NCBI GenBank assembly: GCA_030530775.1
Contig: JAUMUG010000009.1
Span: forward strand, 1 to 64,000
Length of the DNA: 64,000 bases
DNA from: Lautropia sp.
Lineage (GTDB): Bacteria > Pseudomonadota > Gammaproteobacteria > Burkholderiales > Burkholderiaceae_E
Reading direction: 5' to 3'
In this document: positions 46,159-55,036 of the stretch, piece by piece
Layout of the letters: each line of letters starts with the position of its first letter
Position numbering within the stretch: position 1 is the stretch's first letter
The notes under the pieces: model-generated
The model's input: only the letters and a program-made list of their open reading frames with translations
What the model was told of the DNA's origin: nothing
Database searches by the model: none
Program-made: the position numbers and the translations under genes

Positions 46159-46725
46159 ATGTCACCACCGCCGGACTCACCCGACACCTTTGCCGACAAT
46201 ACGCCGACGCGCATCCCGCTGAAGATCGAAGACTGGCTGACCGCCATCATCATGGCGCTGCTGGCCTCGATCACCTTCATCAATGTGGTGGTCCGCTATT
46301 TCACCAGCGCCTCCTTTGCCTGGACCGAGGAAATCTCGGTCTTTCTGATGGTGGTGCTGACCATGGTGGCCGGCTCGGCCGCCTTCGCCCGCAAACGCCA
46401 CGTCCATATCGAGCTGCTGGCCCGACGAGGTCCGACATGGTGGCAGAAAGGCACAGCCCGCTTCGCCACTGCGATGGTGATCGTGCTGTTCGGCATGATG
46501 ACGGCCACCGGCACGATGATGGTCTGGGACGCCTATGAATTCGGCGAGACCTCGCCGGGCATCGGAGTGCCGCAATGGTGGTACACCATTTGGCTGCCGA
46601 TCGTATCGGCCATCATCACCCTGCGGGCAACCGGTCTCTACATTCGCCAGTGCCGCCGGCCGGGCATCGAATCGAAACAGCATCCCGCCACAGCCGTACA
46701 GGAAACGGAGCAGTCGACACCATGA
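46159..46725 (+). CDS. TRAP transporter small permease (DctQ family)
   Basis: Four-helix small subunit of a tripartite ATP-independent periplasmic transporter, 188 residues. The helices include WLTAIIMALLASITFINVVV and the signature WTEEISVFLMVVLTMVAGSA followed by FARKRHVHIELL. Its stop overlaps the start of the large permease gene as ATGA (46722-46725), so the two are coupled. Hydrophilic N-terminal 20 residues may belong to a slightly downstream start. Confidence 0.92.
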   Translation: MSPPPDSPDTFADNTPTRIPLKIEDWLTAIIMALLASITFINVVVRYFTSASFAWTEEISVFLMVVLTMVAGSAAFARKRHVHIELLARRGPTWWQKGTARFATAMVIVLFGMMTATGTMMVWDAYEFGETSPGIGVPQWWYTIWLPIVSAIITLRATGLYIRQCRRPGIESKQHPATAVQETEQSTP

Positions 46726-48020
46726 TCGTCCTGCTCCTTTTCGCCATTTTCTTTGTGATGATGCTGATGGGTGTGTCCATCGGCATCGCGCTCGGCCTGG
46801 CCGGCTCGCTGGCCATTGCTCTGGCCGACCCCGAAGCGCCCTGGTTCGGTCTGATGGCCGTACCCCAGAATTTCTATGCCGGGCTCAGCAAGTATCCGCT
46901 GCTGGCCATCCCCATGTTCGTACTGGTCGGCTCCATCTTCGATCGCTCGGGGGTGGCGGCACGGCTGGTCAACTTCGCCACAGCCATCGCCGGCCGGGGC
47001 CCCGGCATGCTGCCGCTGATCACAGTCGTGGTCGCCATGCTCATGGGCGGCATTTCCGGCTCGGGTCCGGCCAGTGCCGCTGCCATCGGTGGCGTGATGA
47101 TCGCCGCGATGAGCCGGGCCGGTTATCCCGGGGCCTTTTCGGCCACGGTGGTCGGTGCCTCGGCGGCCATCGATATCCTGATTCCGCCTTCGGTGGCCTT
47201 CATCGTCTATTCGGTGCTGGTGCCCGGCGCACCGGTGCCGGCATTGTTCTCCGCCGGTATCACACCCGGTCTGCTGGCCGGTCTGGCGCTGATCCTGCCC
47301 GCCGTCTGGCTGGCACGCCGCCACGGCATGGGCCGGCAGGAGGCCAGCCTGCCCCGCCCTCCCTTCTGGCGCAGCCTGCGCGAGGCCAGCTGGGGGCTGG
47401 CGGCACCGGTACTGATTCTGGGTGGCATGCGCGCCGGTTGGTTCACCCCCACCGAAGCTGCCGTGGTGGCGGTGTTTTATGGTCTGTTCGTCGGCATGGT
47501 GGTCTATCGCACCATCAAGCCGCAGCATCTGCCCCGTATCCTGCGCGAAGCGGGCGAGCTGTCGGCGGTGATCCTGATGGTGGTCTCACTCGCCGGCATC
47601 TTTTCCTATGCGCTGTCGACCATGGGCGCCATCGATCCGATCACGCAGGCCATCGTCGACTCGGGGCTCGGCGAAACCAGCATATTGATCCTGCTGATGC
47701 TGATGTTGATCTTCGTCGGCATGTTCCTCGATGGCATCTCGGTCATCCTGATCTTCGTACCGCTGCTGTGGCCGGTCATCGAGCATTATCAGTGGAATCC
47801 CGTTTGGTTCGGCGTGCTGCTGACCATCAACGTGGCACTCGGCCAGTTCACCCCTCCTCTGGCGGTCAATCTGATGGTGTCCTGCCGGATCGCCCGGGTC
47901 GACATATCCGATACGCTGCGCTGGGTATGGCCGCTGCTGCTGGCCATGTTCGTACTGATGCTGAGCATCATCGTCTGGCCCGATCTGGCGCTGTGGCTGC
48001 CCAGACGGCTCGGCTACTGA
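46722..48020 (+). CDS. TRAP transporter large permease (DctM family)
   Basis: Large integral-membrane subunit of 432 residues, about 12 helices, that carries the sodium-driven transport. Markers: LLAIPMFVLVGSIFDRSGVA, GGISGSGPASAAAIGGVMI, the SAAIDILIPPSVAFIVYSVL block, and C-terminal FTPPLAVNLMVSCRI. I start at ATG 46722 inside the small-permease stop (ATGA); an upstream in-frame ATG at 46575 lies within dctQ. The binding-protein gene follows after 92 bp. Confidence 0.94.
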   Translation: MIVLLLFAIFFVMMLMGVSIGIALGLAGSLAIALADPEAPWFGLMAVPQNFYAGLSKYPLLAIPMFVLVGSIFDRSGVAARLVNFATAIAGRGPGMLPLITVVVAMLMGGISGSGPASAAAIGGVMIAAMSRAGYPGAFSATVVGASAAIDILIPPSVAFIVYSVLVPGAPVPALFSAGITPGLLAGLALILPAVWLARRHGMGRQEASLPRPPFWRSLREASWGLAAPVLILGGMRAGWFTPTEAAVVAVFYGLFVGMVVYRTIKPQHLPRILREAGELSAVILMVVSLAGIFSYALSTMGAIDPITQAIVDSGLGETSILILLMLMLIFVGMFLDGISVILIFVPLLWPVIEHYQWNPVWFGVLLTINVALGQFTPPLAVNLMVSCRIARVDISDTLRWVWPLLLAMFVLMLSIIVWPDLALWLPRRLGY

Positions 48021-48112
48021 CATTTCGCAGATTTTTCGAACGTCTCGCGTCTCACGTCCGGCACGTTTTCCGTCCCTTCCTCATCGATCGACACCCACAT
48101 CCTGGAGAAACC

Positions 48113-49162
48113 ATGAATCTTCGTCGTCGCACCCTGGCCACCATTGCAACGGCCAGTGCCCTGGCCCTTGCCTGCACCACACTGCCGCAAACCGTGCTGG
48201 CCCAGCCCAAGTACAAATCCGAATACAAGATGTCACTGGTGCTGGGTACGGCCTTTCCGTGGGGCAAGGGCGGCGAGATCTGGGCCAAGCTGGTTCGTGA
48301 ACGAACCGACGGCCGCATCGACATCAAGCTCTATCCGGGTGCGTCATTGCTGCAGGGCGACCAGACCCGCGAGTTCAGTGCGCTGCGTCAGGGCGTGATC
48401 GATATCGCCGTCGGTTCCACCATCAATTGGTCGCCGCAGATCAAGCAACTCAATCTGTTCTCGCTGCCCTTCCTGCTGCCCGATCATGCCGCCATCGATG
48501 CACTGACCCAGGGCGACGTGGGCAAGGAACTATTCTCCATCCTCGACAAAGCCGGTGTCGTACCGCTGGCCTGGGGAGAAAACGGCTTCCGCGAAGTCTC
48601 TAATTCCAAGCATCCGATCAAGACACCGGCCGATCTGAAGGGCCTGAAGGTCCGTGTCGTCGGCTCACCGCTCTATCTGGAAACCTTCTCGGCCCTGGGC
48701 GCCAACCCGACCCAGATGAGCTGGGCCGATGCGCAGCCGGCCATGGCCAGTGGCGCCGTCGACGGTCAGGAGAACCCGCTGTCGGTCTATATGGCGGCCA
48801 AGCTGCAGACCCTCGGCCAGAAATATCTGACACTATGGGGCTATGTGGCCGACCCGCTGATCTTCGTCGTCAACAAGCGCGTATGGGCCTCATGGACGCC
48901 CGAGGACCAGGCCATCGTCCGCCAAGCCGCCATCGATGCGGCCCGAGAGCAGATCGCCATCGCCCGTGAGGGGTTGACCGAAGCCGATCAGCCGCTGGTC
49001 AAGGAACTGACCGACATGGGTGTCACCGTCACCAAGCTGGCGCCGGCCGAACGCGAGGCCTTCGTCACGGCCACCAAGCCGGTGTTCGACAAATGGAAAG
49101 CGCAAATCGGCCCCGATCTGGTCGACGCAGCCCAGGCCGCCATCGCCAGACGCCGGCAGTGA
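48113..49162 (+). CDS. TRAP transporter substrate-binding protein (DctP family)
   Basis: Periplasmic binding protein of 349 residues with a signal peptide (TLATIATASALALACTTLPQ, then TVLAQ). The fold markers are LGTAFPWGKGGEIWAKLVRE, LKGLKVRVVGSPLYLETF with the organic-acid-binding Arg, and SWADAQPAMASGAVDGQENP. GGAG lies before the ATG. Third gene of the dctQ-dctM-dctP operon, followed by a GC hairpin. The ligand is probably an organic acid; the sequence does not say which. Confidence 0.92.
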   Translation: MNLRRRTLATIATASALALACTTLPQTVLAQPKYKSEYKMSLVLGTAFPWGKGGEIWAKLVRERTDGRIDIKLYPGASLLQGDQTREFSALRQGVIDIAVGSTINWSPQIKQLNLFSLPFLLPDHAAIDALTQGDVGKELFSILDKAGVVPLAWGENGFREVSNSKHPIKTPADLKGLKVRVVGSPLYLETFSALGANPTQMSWADAQPAMASGAVDGQENPLSVYMAAKLQTLGQKYLTLWGYVADPLIFVVNKRVWASWTPEDQAIVRQAAIDAAREQIAIAREGLTEADQPLVKELTDMGVTVTKLAPAEREAFVTATKPVFDKWKAQIGPDLVDAAQAAIARRRQ

Positions 49163-49171
49163 TTCCTGATG

Positions 49172-49201
49172 CCCGGACACGCTGCCGCAGGTGTGTCCGG
49201 G
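49172..49201 (+). terminator. 9-bp perfect hairpin after TRAP operon
   Basis: CCCGGACAC (49172-49180) and GTGTCCGGG (49193-49201) with a 12-base loop, 9 bp after the dctP-type stop. No T-tract. Confidence 0.6.
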
Positions 49202-49296
49202 GCGCATGTCGACCAGCGGCGGATCAGTCGAGGGCTGCTCGGCCAGACCACACGCGCGCCACACCGTTCTTCGCGGTTTCGGGCCCGGACTCCGGC

Positions 49297-49710
49297 TCAG
49301 TCGCGATCCCGATCGTAGGCCAGATCATCGTCACCACGACGACCCGCACGGTCATGATCGTCACGGTCCTCATCCCGATGGTCACGATCCTCGTTCTGCT
49401 CGGAAGACCACCAGGCGCCGCCCGAATCGCGATCCGCATGCTCGTCATCGCGGTTGGAATCCCGGTCATGATCGCGCTCGTCGTCGCTGTGCCGACCATC
49501 GGCATACTGCGCCTGCGCCACCACGGTGCCGCGCATCGCATCACCACCTTGCCGTACCGCGGTCGTCCCGGAAACCGCCATCGCCTGCCCAGTGCCGGCC
49601 GCCAACGATACGGCGAAGGCCGGCAGCAAGAACAGCCGGCTGGTTCTCAGAATCCGGTCTCGGGCCAACAACATCGATAACTGGGCCAGCTGCGACTTCC
49701 TGTCATGCAT
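49297..49710 (-). CDS. hypothetical secreted Asp/Arg/His-rich protein
   Basis: Not recognised. From ATG 49710, preceded by GGAGAG about 10 bases upstream, it encodes 137 residues. The N-terminal half contains a signal peptide (LRTSRLFLLPAFAVSLAAGT, then GQAMA). The mature part is a low-complexity array of Asp, Arg and His, for example DERDHDRDSNRDDEHADRDS and EDRDHRDEDRDDHDRAG. The composition suggests a charged, disordered periplasmic protein that might bind metal. The opposite strand also has open frames, but they lack a signal peptide and codon character, so the minus frame is preferred. Confidence 0.5.
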   Translation of the reverse strand: MHDRKSQLAQLSMLLARDRILRTSRLFLLPAFAVSLAAGTGQAMAVSGTTAVRQGGDAMRGTVVAQAQYADGRHSDDERDHDRDSNRDDEHADRDSGGAWWSSEQNEDRDHRDEDRDDHDRAGRRGDDDLAYDRDRD

Positions 49711-49899
49711 GCGCGTGTCTCTCCAATGGTCATGAGTGTCCTTGGTAGACGATAACCGCTTGAAAATCCATGCGTGCAAATGCCGACACCAGGCTGCGGG
49801 ATATCACGATCGATACGGTCCGAAAACCGACCATGCCCCGATTTTCATGAGCTTTCTGGCTTTCTGAGGTGAGAGATATACAGTGCTTAGTAAATATTA

Positions 49900-49927
49900 G
49901 TGACAAGTATTAGCATATAGTTACTAT
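49900..49927 (+). promoter_or_regulatory. promoter of the ABC-2 exporter operon
   Basis: GTGACA (49900-49905), 16 bp, TACTAT (49922-49927), in a markedly AT-rich leader of about 100 bp before the ATPase gene. Confidence 0.5.
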
Positions 49928-49953
49928 TTAGAGCTTTTCACTTAATCCTCTTC

Positions 49954-50853
49954 ATGATCCGCATCGAGAACCTCAGCCACCGCTATGCGGGCGCCACCTC
50001 CCCAGCTCTGGACAAGGTCTCCTTTGAAATCGGGGAAGGCGAAAGCCTGGGGCTGCTCGGCCCCAACGGGGCCGGAAAGACCACGCTGATGTCCCTGCTG
50101 GCCGGGCTGCAAACCATTCAGGCCGGCGAAATCTATCTGGACGGCCATCCGCTGGCGACAGCCCACCCCGAAGTCAAACAACGCATATCGCTGGTTCCGC
50201 AGGACTTTGCCCTCTATCCGACGCTGACGGTACGCGAGAACATGCGGTTCTTTGCCGCTCTCTATGGCCGGGACGAACGCAGCCATATCGATGAACTGCT
50301 GGAGACCGCACACTTGAGCGACGAGGCCGACAGGCAGGTCCGTCATCTGTCCGGCGGCATGAAGCGGCGTCTCAACTTCGCCGTCGGGCTGATCAACAGC
50401 CCCAAGCTGATGTTTCTGGACGAAATCACCGTCGGTATCGACACCGAATCCCGCCAGTTCATCCTCGAAAGCCTGGCCCAACTGAACAGCCAGGGCGTCA
50501 CCATCGTCTATACCTCGCACTATCTGCAGGAGATCGAGACACTCTGCAGCAGTATGGTGCTGATCGATCGCGGCATGCTGATCTATGACGGACCGCTGGA
50601 CGACATCCTGAACCGCAGCATCCAGGATCGACTGGTATTCAAACCACTGCGCCCGCTCAACGATGCCGAACTCATCGCCGTGGGAGGTCGCACACTGGCC
50701 AATGGTGCCATCGAAGTGCAGGCCGACCAGCGTGCCGCGCTGCTGATCTGGCAGGAGTTGGAAAGACGCGGTATCGGCACAGCGTACTTTCATGCCGGCA
50801 ATGGTTCGCTGGAGTCCTTCTACCTCAACTTCTTGCAGCAACAGGTGTCATGA
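49954..50853 (+). CDS. ABC-2-type transporter ATP-binding protein
   Basis: Exporter ATPase of 299 residues. Walker A LLGPNGAGKTTLMSLLAGL (about 35-52), Q-loop region ISLVPQDFALYPTLTVREN, signature VRHLSGGMKRRLNFAVGLI. Walker B reads LMFLDEITVGIDTESR, with Ile-Thr where most family members have Pro-Thr. A C-terminal regulatory domain extends to QQQVS. Coupled to the permease gene by the ATGA overlap at 50850-50853. Substrate unknown; drug or lipid export is usual for the family. Confidence 0.93.
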   Translation: MIRIENLSHRYAGATSPALDKVSFEIGEGESLGLLGPNGAGKTTLMSLLAGLQTIQAGEIYLDGHPLATAHPEVKQRISLVPQDFALYPTLTVRENMRFFAALYGRDERSHIDELLETAHLSDEADRQVRHLSGGMKRRLNFAVGLINSPKLMFLDEITVGIDTESRQFILESLAQLNSQGVTIVYTSHYLQEIETLCSSMVLIDRGMLIYDGPLDDILNRSIQDRLVFKPLRPLNDAELIAVGGRTLANGAIEVQADQRAALLIWQELERRGIGTAYFHAGNGSLESFYLNFLQQQVS

Positions 50854-52166
50854 AGAAGTTTCTCGCCGCGGTAGACAAAGAATTCCGCCTGTTCCGGCGG
50901 GATTGGCATGGCCTGTTCTCGTTGTTCGTGATGCCGACCGCTTTCATGCTGATCATGTCGGTCGCCCTGGACCGCAGCCCGGGTGCTAAACACAACGCGC
51001 CGATCATGGTGGCCGGCCTCGACAGCAACCCGGTCAATCAGGCACTGGGCATCTCGCTGCAGCAACTGCAGTTCGATGTCATCCACCGTGCCGTGCCGGC
51101 CCGGCGCATCGACGGTCTGCGCGCCCGCCTGGCGATCGACAGCGAGGAATGGAACGACGACACCCCGCTGGAAACACTGAAGAACCAGCTGCGTACCGGT
51201 GCCGCCCGCCTGATCATCTACAACCCGAATCCGCCGGACACCCCGCCGGCCTCCGAACAGGTGCTGCGCCTGCTGATCATGCCGGATACCGATCCCCGCT
51301 GGCTGGAACGGATCCGGAGCACGCTTTTGCACGAATACATGCATCTGCGAATCCGTCAATTGAGTGCCATGAGCAGCACAGGCCCCGGCTTCGACGCCTC
51401 GAGTACACTGAGCCCTGAAGTGCAGGCCATCCTGAAGACCCAGATGCAGCACACTCTGGGCGAACTCGGCCAATATTTGCGACGACTCCGTATCGACGAA
51501 GTGCATGTCGACGTCGGAGGGCGGACAGCACGCCCCAGCTCCGCACAGCACAGCGTGCCGGCCTGGCTGATCTTCGGCATGTTCTTCATCATGGTGCCAC
51601 TGGCCAATGTGATGACGATGGAACGCCGCACCAACACACTGACCCGGCTGCGGCTGACACAGGCACCGGCCAGCCTGCTGTTGCTGTCCAGACTGGCGCC
51701 ATATTTTTTGATCAACCAGATCCAGTTCGTTGGCATGGTGCTGCTCGGCAAATGGCTGTTGCCACTGATGAATGTCGACGGCTTCGAGCTGGCGGGCCCG
51801 CTGTGGCCCTATGCACTGCTGTCCTGCGCCATCAGTCTGGCGGCCCTCGGCTACGGGTTGATGATCGGCGTCAAGGCCAGAACCGCCGGCCATGCCGCCG
51901 TGCTCGGCGGCGGCGTCATCATCCTGCTGTCGGCGCTGGGCGGCATCATGGTGCCGATCCATATAATGCCTCCCGCCATGCAGACCCTGGCGCTGATCTC
52001 ACCGATGTCCTGGGCGCTGCGCGCCTTCCACGCGCTGCAGTTGCATCCGGGCAGCCTGCAGCATGTCTACCACTACATCGCCCTGCTCGTCGTGTTCGGT
52101 GGTGTCTGCATGACGCTGGCCAGCTTCAAATACCAGAAGCAGCTCAGAGCACTGGCTCGCTTCTGA
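50850..52166 (+). CDS. ABC-2-type transporter permease
   Basis: Inner-membrane permease of 438 residues with one N-terminal helix (FSLFVMPTAFMLIMSVALD), a large extracytoplasmic domain (about 50-240), then five C-terminal helices (AWLIFGMFFIMVPLANVMTM through HYIALLVVFGGVCMTLASF), the ABC2_membrane_3 topology. It is translated from the overlap with the ATPase gene. An MDR- or lipid-type efflux half-system, probably needing no separate binding protein. No outer-membrane partner is adjacent. Confidence 0.9.
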   Translation: MKKFLAAVDKEFRLFRRDWHGLFSLFVMPTAFMLIMSVALDRSPGAKHNAPIMVAGLDSNPVNQALGISLQQLQFDVIHRAVPARRIDGLRARLAIDSEEWNDDTPLETLKNQLRTGAARLIIYNPNPPDTPPASEQVLRLLIMPDTDPRWLERIRSTLLHEYMHLRIRQLSAMSSTGPGFDASSTLSPEVQAILKTQMQHTLGELGQYLRRLRIDEVHVDVGGRTARPSSAQHSVPAWLIFGMFFIMVPLANVMTMERRTNTLTRLRLTQAPASLLLLSRLAPYFLINQIQFVGMVLLGKWLLPLMNVDGFELAGPLWPYALLSCAISLAALGYGLMIGVKARTAGHAAVLGGGVIILLSALGGIMVPIHIMPPAMQTLALISPMSWALRAFHALQLHPGSLQHVYHYIALLVVFGGVCMTLASFKYQKQLRALARF

Positions 52167-52214
52167 GCACACATTTCGGTTATTGCACTGCAGCAACACG
52201 CATGGCCAGAGACA

Positions 52215-52239
52215 TATCCGGCTAACATTCAGCCGGATA
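52215..52239 (+). terminator. 9-bp perfect hairpin between exporter and DAHP synthase genes
   Basis: TATCCGGCT (52215-52223) and AGCCGGATA (52231-52239) flank AACATTC, 27 bp before the aroG start. It could terminate the exporter transcript or act as a leader element for aroG. Confidence 0.55.
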
Positions 52240-52265
52240 GCTCCCTATTGAAACAGCTGTTTGCC

Positions 52266-53363
52266 ATGACGACGCCCAAACGAACCGCTACCCCCCAGAA
52301 TCCGCAGAACAGTGTCCGTGTCGACGACACTCGCATGAAGAACGTGCGCCCCCTGATCACACCCGCACTGCTGCAGGAATGGCTGCCGGCGCCCCAAAGT
52401 GCCACCGATCTGGTCGAAAGCAGCCGCACAGCCATCTCCCACATCCTGAGCGGCGAAGACGATCGCCTGCTGGTCGTGGTCGGCCCCTGCTCGATCCATG
52501 ACCATGAACAGGCGATGGAGTACGCCCGACGGCTGAAGGAACAGACCGACACCTTGAAAGACGATCTGCTGGTGGTGATGCGCGTCTATTTCGAGAAGCC
52601 GCGCACCACGATCGGCTGGAAAGGCTATATCAACGACCCGCACATGGATGGCAGCTTCGCCATCAACGAAGGTTTGGAGCTGGCCCGCGCCCTGCTGCTC
52701 GACATCCTGAAACTCGACATGCCGGTCGGCACCGAATTTCTCGACTTACTGTCGCCGCAGTTCATCAGCGACCTGGTCAGCTGGGGCGCCATCGGCGCAC
52801 GCACCACCGAAAGCCAGAGCCACCGCCAGCTGGCCAGCGGTCTGTCCTGCCCTGTCGGTTTCAAGAACGGCACCGATGGCGGCGTCAAAGTCGCGGCCGA
52901 TGCCATCCTGGCCGCCCGGGCGTCACACGCCTTCATGGGCATCACCAAGATGGGTCAGGCCGCCATCTTCGAAACCAACGGCAACCAGTACTGCCACATC
53001 ATTCTGCGCGGTGGCAAAAAGCCCAACTACAGCGCGGCCGATGTGGAGGCCGCCTGCGCCCTGCTCAAGAGCAACGGATTGCGCGAACAGGTGATGATCG
53101 ACTTTTCACACGCCAACAGCAGCAAACAGCACCGCAAGCAGATGGAAGTAGCCGAAGACGTGGCTACCCAGCTGGCCGCCGGCGACCACCGCATCACCGG
53201 CGTGATGATCGAGAGCCATCTGAACGAAGGCCGGCAAGACCATGTCCCAGGCCGGGAACTGGCCTATGGTGTATCGGTCACCGACGCCTGCATCAGCATG
53301 GAGCAGACCATCCCGACCCTGCAGAAGCTGGCGGCCGCGGTACGCGAGCGCCGCCGGTACTGA
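52266..53363 (+). CDS. aroG: 3-deoxy-7-phosphoheptulonate (DAHP) synthase, class I
   Basis: First enzyme of the shikimate pathway, condensing PEP and erythrose-4-phosphate. It has 365 residues of the AroFGH type. Hallmarks: VVVGPCSIHDHEQAMEYARR, FEKPRTTIGWKGYINDPHMD, EFLDLLSPQFISDLVSWGAI followed by GARTTESQSHRQLASGLS, and FKNGTDGG. I use ATG 52266; a TTG start 18 bp upstream is in frame. Feedback specificity (Phe, Tyr or Trp) cannot be read from sequence. A hairpin lies just upstream. Confidence 0.95.
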   Translation: MTTPKRTATPQNPQNSVRVDDTRMKNVRPLITPALLQEWLPAPQSATDLVESSRTAISHILSGEDDRLLVVVGPCSIHDHEQAMEYARRLKEQTDTLKDDLLVVMRVYFEKPRTTIGWKGYINDPHMDGSFAINEGLELARALLLDILKLDMPVGTEFLDLLSPQFISDLVSWGAIGARTTESQSHRQLASGLSCPVGFKNGTDGGVKVAADAILAARASHAFMGITKMGQAAIFETNGNQYCHIILRGGKKPNYSAADVEAACALLKSNGLREQVMIDFSHANSSKQHRKQMEVAEDVATQLAAGDHRITGVMIESHLNEGRQDHVPGRELAYGVSVTDACISMEQTIPTLQKLAAAVRERRRY

Positions 53364-53463
53364 TCGGCGGGGGTGCCCCGGACCTCCGGCTCGACGGAGA
53401 GGCCAGGAAATACGACACCCGAGCACAGTGGACTGCAGAGGCAGCAGAGACGAGACAGCGTGC

Positions 53464-54822
53464 TCAACCGGCCTTTGACTGCCACGCCGTGCACCAGGCC
53501 TTCACGTACAGCGCCAGCGCGGCGATCAGACCCGGAATCGCCACGACCGAGAAGATCGTGCTCAGATCCAGCTGACGGGCCGTCAGCGCCCCCACCAGAA
53601 AAGAGCCGGCCACGCCACCGAAGCGGCCGATACCCAACATCCAAGCCACCCCGGTGGCCCGGCCCTCGGTGGGATAGAACATCGCGCCCAGCGCCGGCAT
53701 CGACGCCTGGGCGGTATTGATCATGATGCCGGCCAGAAAAACCAGCAGCACCAGCCAGCCGACATGGCCCACCGACTGCCCGATCAGCCAGATCGACACG
53801 GCGGTGCCCAGATAGCCGAAGGCAATCACCTTGTTGGCCTCGTAACGATCCATCAGCCAGCCGAAGAACAGCGCACCGATACCTCCCAGCGGAAAGAGCG
53901 CCGCGATCCGGGCCGCGGTGGCCGCATCGATACCTGCTTCCCTGAACAGCACCGGCATCCAGTTCATCAGCGCATAGACCACCACCAGACCCATGAAATA
54001 AGTCAGGTACAGCATGATGGTGCCCAGCCGATAGCGTGGAGCGAACACCACCGCCAACCCCTGCCGACCCCTGCCCTCCTGTGCGGACACATCCCCTTCC
54101 GGCAGCACATAGCGCTCGCCGTGCACCGCGGCATCGTTGCCCAGCATACGCACCAGCACACGGCGAATCCGCTCCGGCGCCCACTGGCTCACCACCATGT
54201 AACGGATCGACTCGGGCAGCACGACCACCAACAGCAGCAACAGCACGAGCGGTGCCACCCCGCCCAGCGCCAGCACGCTGCGCCAGCCGAAGGCCGGAAT
54301 CATCCAGGCCGCCAGAAAACCACCCATCGACAGCCCCAGCGGAAAACCACAGAACATCGCCGTCGTGAGCAACGCGCGCCGGCTGGTCGGCGCGTATTCG
54401 CTGACGAGGGTCACGGCATTGGGCATCGCCGCGCCCAGCCCGAGTCCGGTCACGAAGCGCAGCCAGGTCAGCATCTGTATATCGGTCGAAAAGGCCGACC
54501 CCAGACAGGCCATCCCCATCACCGCCACCGCCGTCAGCAGAAGACGCTTGCGGCCGAAACGATCCGACAGCGGTCCGATCAGCAACGCACCGACCGCCAT
54601 ACCCATCAGCGCGGCGCTCAACACCGGTGCCAGATCGCCCTTGGCAATGCCCCAGTCCCCCATCAACGAGGGCGCAATATAGCCAATGGCGGCCGTATCG
54701 AATCCATCCAGCAGCACGATCAAAAAACACAATGCAAACACCAGCCATTGATACGGCCCGACGGCCCTCGCATTGATCAGCGCCTGCACATCCACCGTGT
54801 TCCGAGCCACCTCTCCTGCCAT
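53464..54822 (-). CDS. MFS permease, aromatic acid:H+ symporter (AAHS) family
   Basis: Twelve-helix transporter of 452 residues. Family markers: LDGFDTAAIGYIAPSLMGDW in helix 1, GPLSDRFGRKRLLL between helices 2 and 3, RFVTGLGLGAAMPNAVTLVS in helix 4 (the AAHS signature), SRRALLTTAMFCGFPLG, and FYPTEGRATGVAWMLGIGRF in the C-terminal half. I start at ATG 54822 because the upstream extension to 54927 is not family-like. It likely imports 4-hydroxybenzoate or a related aromatic acid; no catabolic genes are adjacent. Convergent with aroG. Confidence 0.9.
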   Translation of the reverse strand: MAGEVARNTVDVQALINARAVGPYQWLVFALCFLIVLLDGFDTAAIGYIAPSLMGDWGIAKGDLAPVLSAALMGMAVGALLIGPLSDRFGRKRLLLTAVAVMGMACLGSAFSTDIQMLTWLRFVTGLGLGAAMPNAVTLVSEYAPTSRRALLTTAMFCGFPLGLSMGGFLAAWMIPAFGWRSVLALGGVAPLVLLLLLVVVLPESIRYMVVSQWAPERIRRVLVRMLGNDAAVHGERYVLPEGDVSAQEGRGRQGLAVVFAPRYRLGTIMLYLTYFMGLVVVYALMNWMPVLFREAGIDAATAARIAALFPLGGIGALFFGWLMDRYEANKVIAFGYLGTAVSIWLIGQSVGHVGWLVLLVFLAGIMINTAQASMPALGAMFYPTEGRATGVAWMLGIGRFGGVAGSFLVGALTARQLDLSTIFSVVAIPGLIAALALYVKAWCTAWQSKAG

Positions 54823-55036
54823 TCCCGCGCTCCTTGCTTGACCAGGGGCGATGGTATCAGCCCCCTTGCTGACCTTGGCACCATCGGGGATTGCGCACCA
54901 CGAAGTCGCACTCCGGGTATGCTGCATCTTTCAGCGCCGCTGGCATCCGGCGTGCTTCGGCTACGGAAGGAATGCGGGCCATGAGCCGGCCACGGCGGCA
55001 CGATCCAGCATTCTCCTCTTTCCTGCGCAGACGACC

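Noticed and set aside
46535-48112. Large plus-strand frame fused upstream of the DctP-type protein
   Set aside because: It overlaps the two TRAP permease genes out of frame; the signal peptide and ribosome-binding site put the start at 48113.
49093-49748. Plus-strand open frames opposite the D/R/H-rich protein
   Set aside because: They have no signal peptide or motif, and their composition mirrors the minus-strand Asp/Arg repeats.
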